NCBI GenBank assembly: GCA_963921825.1
Contig: OY997592.1
Span: forward strand, 64,190,336 to 64,254,335
Direction: 5' to 3'
DNA length: 64,000 nt
DNA from: Erodium maritimum
Lineage: Eukaryota; Streptophyta; Magnoliopsida; Geraniales; Geraniaceae
The notes beneath the pieces were generated by a model. The model was given only the letters and a program-made list of their open reading frames with translations. It ran no database searches and was not told the DNA's origin. Below are positions 56,863 to 64,000 of the stretch, one piece after another. Both the position numbers and the translations under genes were made by a program. Numbering within the stretch: position 1 is the first letter of the stretch; every line of letters starts with the position of its first letter.

Positions 56863-59800
56863 AATCCTAATAAAACTAAATTATTTTTGTATTTATATAT
56901 TCATGGCCTTCATTCACTCACTATTGATTTCACATGACCACGCCATACTACGTTTTCCCATCAAAAACTAATCGTAAATGCCACATTTTTTTTGCATCTA
57001 TATTATGACATCATCAGATTCAGATTTAAATTGTTTAAAACACCCATGTCCAAATTAGAAACCAAAATCTAACTCACTAGATATCGTTATCTCGAGAAGT
57101 GACTCCTCCAAAATCTTCCGACGATTTTTTATCAATGTCTATTAAAGTCATATCTAGTACATGTGTCATGGTAATACGACACACAAATTATATGCACCAT
57201 ATATGTGCTCTGCAAATATATTCTAGTATAATATGAACCATATTATATATGGTTCATACATAAATATGTTTCGTATAACAATCCAATTCTTGTAGCATAT
57301 TATTTTGTGCACCACATGATTTCAGTTTGAAGTCAGCCCCAAATCCTATCGATGCCTCCTCTCTTTCATTACCGTGTACGATTTTCATTGAGTCTCGATC
57401 CTTTTCGTGGCTGTCTTTATCCCAATGTTGGTATTAATTTCCTTGTGATGGTCCAATTCTTCAATGATTCTCCATCTTGAAGAACATACTCATTTGCTTT
57501 TCTTCTGTCTTAAGATGGGTATATATAAAAGGCTTTCACTTTTCCTTGGACTGTTTAAACCCCAAAAAAGACACTTCTGATGCACTAAAATTCAAATAGA
57601 TGATGACATGTAATGGCTTCTCTCCCAACCTACCACTATTCCTCTATATTCCTTCTAGTTCCCTTTGCCAAGTCTCCTAGTAAAATCTATCCATCTCAAG
57701 GAATAATTTTCAAAAAGAAAAAGAAAACACATGTAACCATTTTGTCTGATGTATGGAAAATCAATATTCACGAGCATTTGGTTCACGGGTTGTCTTTTCA
57801 GGTTGGTGACTGATGCCTTGGTCGGTTGTTTCAGAGAGTTTGGTTTGATTGTTCTTCTAGTTATTGGGTTGTTTTCTTGACTGAGTTCTTGGGTTTTTTC
57901 TTAACTGTGATCATGGTTGTAAGCTTATGGTAATCTTGATTGTGGTTGTAAGCTTGTTGCAATCTTAATTGTATTCTTGTTATATTCCCTTATAAGTCAA
58001 CATTGATCGGTTTGAAGTTTTTTTTGAAGGTCTGTAACTGAATCTCATAATTTTTTTCCACCTCAAAATAGAATATAATTTAATTTGTTTTTCTGATAAA
58101 AAAATGAGCATTGGGTTAAATCTTTTATACATATGACAATATTGACAAAAAAATCCTCAAAAAAAAAAATATTGACAAAAAAGTATAATATATTTCATTT
58201 CATATTGTTCCCGACTTTTTTTTGTTTGCTTAATTGAACAAGATTTGTTCTAATGTATGCAAAATCTAAATCAAGATTTACTAGTATAGATTGTGTTATT
58301 GGTAAAGTAATGTCACCAATATTTATCAACTTTATTCATATGTGAAGGCTATTGGTTACAAAAACAATACACAAAATTAAATTCAAAACAATTGAGATTA
58401 AATAAGGCTCAAAATCATATAAACTCGTTTCTTAGCACTGTTAGTCTTATTTAACTTTAACCGATCCCTCAAGTGAGAAAACGATATCTACTCATTATAA
58501 TTTCATGTATCTACCGTGACTAAATTAATGTAAGGTATGTGGGGAGGACTTAAATGATAAACAAGGGTAATTGGAATATAATTTGGATACATACTTTACG
58601 ACATTCAAATAAATGAGCTTGGATATTAGGTTCAAAATGTTTGTATCCTATATTATTTGTACGAATTCCACTTATTCATGTACTATAAGTACATTGAACA
58701 AGATTATACAATTAAACTGATATTAGACGATTGATTCCTATTCTATAATAAGTTTTTTTTTTCATTTTTGTGATAAAAATGTATTTTTGAAACATCAAAG
58801 GTGAAGTGGGTGTGTTATGAGATATTGACTTTATACGCGAAAACAAAGGTGATAGCAGATTAATTTATTAGGTGAAAGATAATTAGAGACATGTTTTTGT
58901 AATTACCCCTTGTAATAATGTAGGTATACATATATAAAAGGGCGTTAAGGAACCAGATGCGATTGCATGCAAGAGCATATCTGAAACAATCAGGAGTTAG
59001 GTTACTTGTGTAAACATCAAGGCAATCCAGCTTGATATATAAATATTCGTCTACACTAGTTGTTCCAATAAGCCTTGAGGTTGGTGCTCGATCTACTGAT
59101 ACTGAATATCATTCCTCAATCATGTCATCTATTTATTTAATAAATACATATTGGAATAAAGTTCTCATTCACTATTATCATTTGGTACGCTGGATAATTC
59201 CATTACAAGGCAAGGTCAATTCAAAACCAACTTCATGGATGCTTACACTAGATCAAAAATAGCCTAACAAGTTACTTATCACATTTGATCTCCAACATTC
59301 GTCAAGTCAACCTTCTACTTGAAGAAAACAATTGCTACCTCTTTCCGCTTCACAATCGAGAGTATTCTCTTCTTCATTTTTACAAATAAAATGGGTTGAA
59401 AGTTCGAATATTGTATCTTCTTGATAGGTTAAATAGATATCGAGTCAAAAAATTAAAATATTTACGTACTATTTGTTCATACATATTTAGAAAATATTAT
59501 AAATTAATTATTTTGAAGTATATTTAGAATATATTATTATTTTGTATACAGTAGAAATGTTGTAATATTGTTTGAAGAATGTGAAATATTGTAAATTGTA
59601 ATATCATGTTTAAATAAATGGTCAATCAAATCAATAAAATGACAAGATTAGACTAACTCTTTGTATTCAGCATAACCTTTGATTTTTTTTAAATACCTTG
59701 TATGTATTATTTATAGGTACGCGATACATATAGGTGACTTTCAGATCAGGCCAATTCTCATATACGAACTATGTATTAGCAAAATTCTTTTATTTCAACT

Positions 59801-60894
59801 CATCTATGAACGATTGCTCCCAAAACATGCGCCCTTAGTTGGGGGTAAATTGGATAACTCAATAGCATCACATGTTAGTATTAGAACGGATTCTCCTTTT
59901 TTTTCTTGGGAAATTCACTACTTTGTTCATTTCCGTTCCGTTTCGGCTTTAATTGGTTTCATTCTTGCGTATTTCTTTTTCAAATAGCTACCTATCAAGA
60001 TTAGTATTGGATATACTCTGCAACACGGAAAAAAAATCGACAATCAAAGAGTTTTAAGATTTACAAACAATTTTCTTAGAATTTACAAACCAATTTTAGA
60101 ATAGTTTTCAGACTATTTCGATGTATATCCAAACTATTTTATAGGATTCACAAATCATTTTCTTACGATTTACAAATCATTTTTGGGATAACTTTTACAC
60201 CGTTTTTATAAGATATGCAAACTACTTTGGTATGGTTTTATATAGTTATTTAAGAAATATAATTTTGTGGTGAACATGCATTCCCTAGGGGTTTGCATTG
60301 AATCTAAATGTAATTTGCATGTATATCCTCTTAAATTTTGCAACACACATTTAAAGTCAAAGGCTAATGATGCATGATGAAGTGAAATAGAAGTTGAGAG
60401 GACAAAGTGAGGAGTCAAACGAATCATAATAAGAGACTTAGGTGTTGGTATCACGGAACCCTCACTTGGAGAATTTCATAAATATTAATGTGTAAGAGTT
60501 GAACATGTGTCGTTTGTTGCTTCCCAAACAAATGAAATGTTGAGGCACAAACATAAACATGTACGAGTAGGAGAGAAAGAAGTGTTGCAGTCGAAATATA
60601 ATGATGGATGGATCCGTTAGGTCGTTTTGTGAGTCTCCACCGCATGCGATGGAGAGTCATTCCCCACCAATGGTCCATACTATTTCACTATCAATAGTGA
60701 ACTATCAACCACACTACAAAATAGGTAAGCATATGTCTCATCGCATTTTTCATCCAAACGGTAAATTGGTCGGCACGGGTTGATACCGACGGTGATGGGT
60801 TCGTGACATATCGATCATGATTTTGGGATTGATATTTTAAAATTGGAACGTTTTGGGATTGACATATACTTTTCAAGTTTTTTAAATATGGGAT
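56863..60894. other. AT-rich intergenic region (about 4 kb)
   Basis: No supported gene. It contains a third micro retro-insertion (58153-58167) and a 102-codon frame at 59679-59987 with a plausible-looking translation (RLLPKHAPLVGGKLDNSIAS) that I could not assign; an organelle or retroelement fragment is possible. The rest is AT-rich and non-coding. Confidence 0.5.
58153..58167 (+). mobile_element. Micro retro-insertion 3 (15 bp) with 15-bp TSD
   Basis: ATCCTCAAAAAAAAA lies between two perfect copies of AATATTGACAAAAAA (58138-58152 and 58168-58182). The six non-A bases match the TTCCTCTC-A tail of the LINE at 1561-4006 apart from small differences. It is best read as a LINE insertion truncated almost to its tail; slippage in A-rich sequence is the alternative. 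Confidence 0.5.
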
Positions 60895-61423
60895 GATATT
60901 CAATACAAGCCACTCTTATTATTATGCAAATTAAGGATAAACCTAGCTCCATGATGCGGTCAAGATGACGTCATCAGAGCGCGCGCGATGCTGACACGTG
61001 ACCTTGTCCACGCGCGCCTTTGACTGCGCGCAACACGTGTTGACCACTCACGCATCGCGCATGGTACTAGCACTCCGTATTATTAGGTACCATAACCATG
61101 TATGCAATGTATTAGATTGTGCTATGTAAGGTACCAATACCGCGTTAGGTAAGGTACTAACACTTTACATAGTATCAACACTTCGTATGTGGGTATCAGC
61201 ACTCTGTATGTAGGTATCAACACTCTGTATGTATGTATCAACACTCTGTATGTAGGTATCAGTACCGTATTAGGTAAGGTACACCAGCACCTGGTGCGCG
61301 CATCAGAGCGCGGAGTGCCCACATGTCAGCATCTTGAGCGTCTTGATGACGTCAGCGTGCGCGCATCATGTGGCTCAAATTAGTTCGTAATTTGCACAAT
61401 AAGGGGTGACTTGTATTTGATAC
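60895..61423. mobile_element. Foldback element with about 105-bp arms and inner tandem repeat
   Basis: The arms at 60895-61000 and 61320-61423 are inverted copies (roughly 75-80 percent alike by eye), from TATTCAATACAAG / TATCAAATACAAG outside to GATGCTGACACGTG / GATGCTGACATGTG inside. Each arm contains TGACGTCA and runs of GCGCGC. The centre carries four 21-bp tandem units, ATCAACACTCTGTATGTAGG plus T, at 61174-61257. It has no coding capacity. Long arms suggest a MULE-type or foldback element; no target-site duplication was settled. Confidence 0.7.
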
Positions 61424-61428
61424 ATGTT

Positions 61429-61917
61429 CTTATAAATATTAAATTAAAATTATATATCCCTAAATAACTGAACATTTTAATTTTAATTATTTTGAAAAAC
61501 TATTTTTCCGAAAAAGTAAAATATTTTAGTGTAAATTTAAGTTTTTCATTAAAATATTCCTTCATAATTTTTAATTATAATATATAAATCCGATCTGGAA
61601 ATACTTTTTTCTTAAATAGTTTCATTTTTATGAGGTAGTATAGGGCAATTTCATTATTTCTAAAAAATAAACAATAAACTATTATTATTTTGTAATGTTG
61701 AGGAAAAAATGAAAGTAGTGGGAGGGTGTCGCTAAAGTAATTTCAAAATTGAGTTATAGTTGTTTGAGATATACTCATGGTTTGAGCTCCAAGTCTTTAA
61801 TTTAAGTTTAGACAAGCAGTTGCACCTTAATATAATTCATTCTACCATTATCTCATGTTTACGGTAGGTAGCATTATCAGAGATATCTGTATTATGTTAT
61901 CTCTATTCAAGGATGTC
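61429..61917. other. AT-rich intergenic stretch
   Basis: No recognisable gene or repeat. Confidence 0.45.
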
Positions 61918-61932
61918 AAACTCAAACTTGTA

Positions 61933-62797
61933 TGAGGCCCGCCTGCAGGAGAATGTCAAGGATAAACTCATATGGTCTAAGTTTCCTAAAGTTCCGAGTT
62001 CAGCAGCCACTTACCTGCTCATTGTAGGTTCTTCCACTGTGACTCCATCTTAGTCACGTCTCAAGTGGGTTAAAGGCGTTCCGCCCAAGTATTGCACGTT
62101 TGTTTGGTTGTTGATGTATAAAGCGGTCCCAACACTCTCCTTCCTTGAAAACTTGGGCAGCAGGATATCCTTGAATGCGATGCGGTGTTATTTTTGCAAG
62201 GACAACTTCGAAGACCAAGAACACTTATTCCTATATTGTGATTATGCATGGTTTTTATGGTGTATGATCTACTGGTGGTGGAATGTGATTTGGGTAATAC
62301 CAAAGGAGGTGGTAGATTGTTTATTTGTGTGGGAAGGTCTGGGTCCAAAGCGTTGGTGGAAGGGTTGGGTTATAATCGGTTATTCGGCCTTGTGAAGCTT
62401 AAGGATATGCCGAAACAATGCTACCTATCATGCTAAAGTAGAAACCATTAAAAAGGTATTTGTGAACTTACAACACCATTGTTTCAGTCTTGTGAGGTTG
62501 GCCGGTCTATTGGTCCCAGATACTTGGTGGGAGGACTGGTTGCTTTTCCCGGAACGATACTTGGTGGGTGGTCGAATTCCAGTGGTGTCAAGTACTCTCG
62601 CTCGCTTGGAGGGACGCTCATATTAGTTGGAAGGCTTGCAGGGCATGCAAGAGTCTTAATTTGGAGCTTTGAGTTGGGTTATTTGTTTTGTTTCCTTTTA
62701 TCAGTTTTGTGTCCAATCCCATTGGGTTGATTGGACCCTCTTCTGTATATGAACTCCATATATGAAGATAATAAAATCCTTGCTTATCAAAAAAAAA
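61933..62797 (+). mobile_element. 5'-truncated L1-type LINE with zf-RVT part and TSD
   Basis: It is bounded by AAACTCAAACTTGTA (61918-61932) and AAACCCAAACTTGTA (about 62798-62812), 14 of 15 identical, and ends in an A-run (62790-62800). It encodes the C-terminal part of a LINE ORF2: the zf-RVT block with CYFCKDNFEDQEHLFLYCDY (about 62190-62250), preceded by VPPKYCTFVWLLMYKAVPTL. This is followed by about 350 bases of 3' sequence ending TAAAATCCTTGCTTATC. The frame is interrupted by a few stops and shifts. It is a normal dead-on-arrival LINE copy. Confidence 0.85.
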
Positions 62798-62812
62798 AAC
62801 CCAAACTTGTAA

Positions 62813-63231
62813 AAAGATATGAAAATAAAAAATTTCAATAATTAGTGATGGAGACTTGTCGTCTATGCATGTTATTCAATAGTCAATGGCTCTTCTCCCT
62901 GATGCACTTCAATGTATTATTCTCTCTGATAATGAATAAATGATAATACCCTTTCACTAAAAAAATACTTACTATGTAACTCAATTTTAGAAGAAAAAAA
63001 ATCATTTATACGTCCCATATTTGGGTGTAGTTCGAATAAATTTTTGTAACTACACGTTTGAATTCAATTAGATCAAAAACAATATGCAAGTTTAAACTTG
63101 ACTCGATGTTGATAAAAATGTTTATCGAACAAAAAATACTAAGCAACCCTCGTAACCTTATCGATTATTTTAAAGGTTCCTTCGAACATTGTATGTATAT
63201 TTACTAATTTAATTTTGAGTTCAAATTCAAT
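62813..63231. other. Short intergenic stretch
   Basis: AT-rich. The segment 62845-62970 (GATAATACCCTTTCACT then an A-run) resembles a LINE 3' end, but without a target-site duplication I do not call it. Confidence 0.4.
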
Positions 63232-63344
63232 ACAGATTTGGAAGATGAACTTCATGTTTTGCTGCATTGCTCAAGAGCTTGGTCAGTCTGGTGTAAGATT
63301 TTGGCTTGGTGTGGGCTTGTTTGGGTTGTGGCTAATTCAGTTAA
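63232..63344 (+). mobile_element. Small LINE zf-RVT fragment
   Basis: It encodes DLEDELHVLLHCSRAWSVWC, the same conserved ORF2 zinc-finger block as in plant L1 elements (HLF..C....W). It is cut on its right side by the PIF-type element that starts at 63345. Confidence 0.65.
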
Positions 63345-64000
63345 GAGCATCCACAGTGGACCGGCTGGGAGCCGACTGGGAGCAAAAAGTAGGAGAGAGA
63401 GTCCAAAAAAGAAGAGAGAGAAATTAGTTTAATATTACTGGCTGGGAGTGTTGGTGGGGAGATTACAGCCGGCGCTCACCGCCAGCGTTAAGAGTTTTTT
63501 GTACTTTCTATTTTTTTAATTATTTTTTATTCATTCTATTTTAAAATTCTTTTAAATACAAATTCTTTTTATATAAATTCTTTTCAATACATTCTTTTTA
63601 AAAATTATTTTGTTATATAACTTTTTCTTAATTTTTTTATTTAAATTATTTCTTATATAAATTATTTTTAATAAATTTTTTAAAAAAATCGTTATATAAC
63701 TTTTTTTATATAAATTATTTTTAATACATTTTTTAAAAAATTCTTTTGTTATATAAATTTTTTATATAAATTCTTTGTTATATAAATTCTTTTTAATACA
63801 TTATTTTTAAAAATTATTTTGTTATATAAATTATTTTTTTAATTTCTTATTTTGAGAATATTTTATTCATACCGCCGGCGGGTCCACGTCGACAAAAATT
63901 CATCCACTATAGGCTGCTGGCGTTTCCCGCTGGTGGAGAGACAAAAGATATATTATTTTAATCCTCCTCGTCGGCACTCCCTGCCAGCAGCCGGCTGTAT
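63345..64000. mobile_element. PIF/Harbinger-like non-autonomous element, right end outside window
   Basis: It begins GAGCATCCACAGTGGACCGG after a TAA (63342-63344), matching the end type of the MITE at 50339. Near the window edge the sequence, reverse-complemented, reads ATACAGCCGGCTGCTGGCAG, an inverted counterpart of the start region (CAGTGGACCGGCTGGGAGCC). The second terminal repeat should end only some 10-15 bases beyond 64000. The inside is AT-rich and non-coding. Confidence 0.65.

Noticed and set aside
61174-61257. 21-bp tandem units as a CRISPR or centromeric array
   Set aside because: Only four units with no spacers, enclosed by long inverted arms; part of a foldback element.
62845-62970. 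Another truncated LINE 3' end
   Set aside because: It ends in an A-run, but no target-site duplication or protein similarity could be found.

Overview
The window is nuclear DNA of a flowering plant. The genes are plant-type and intron-rich (laccase, DXO1-type decapping nuclease, GDSL lipase), and the space between them is filled with plant L1-type LINEs, Ty3/gypsy chromoviruses, a Ty1/copia fragment and PIF/Harbinger DNA transposons. Nothing in the sequence fixes the species.

Layout. 1-5242 (minus): five exons of a laccase. Intron 4 is about 3.2 kb because it holds an antisense, ORF1-only LINE derivative with a complete 654-codon ORF1 and a 13-bp target-site duplication. 5503-7038: a second ORF2-less retroelement with its own target-site duplication. 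7329-17485: a Ty3/gypsy chromovirus (7769-15310) lying between two oppositely oriented copies of another ORF1-only LINE. 17789-19060: a further ORF2-less element (minus). 19.1-22.6 kb: intergenic, with two tiny retro-insertions, a tRNA-Ala 3' fragment and a foldback element. 22.8-24.4 kb: copia remnant. 24.7-27.0 kb: PIF/Harbinger remnant with both of its genes.

27340-34439 (plus): an apparently complete 13-exon DXO1-like gene (495 aa). 35.2-39.2 kb: a second, heavily decayed chromovirus. 39.4-43.3 kb: a minus-strand LINE with endonuclease, reverse transcriptase and RNase H parts. 43648-47261 (plus): a complete 4-exon GDSL esterase/lipase (362 aa). 48.6-49.1 kb: PIF/Harbinger transposase end. 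50.3-50.6 kb: a 300-bp PIF-type MITE. 51.1-54.8 kb: a LINE ORF1 of the RRM type split by a 2.7-kb solo LTR. 56.1-56.8 kb: another short retroelement with target-site duplication. 60.9-61.4 kb: a long-armed foldback element. 61.9-64.0 kb: LINE 3' pieces and a PIF-type element running off the window.

The three host genes show no functional link to one another. The notable theme is repeated amplification of LINE relatives that lack ORF2 and must be moved in trans, from a 2.4-kb element with an intact ORF1 down to insertions of 15-25 bp that still carry an A-tail and a perfect 13-15 bp target-site duplication. Exon joins for the host genes were worked out by hand from GT/AG sites and reading phase, and all join in frame.
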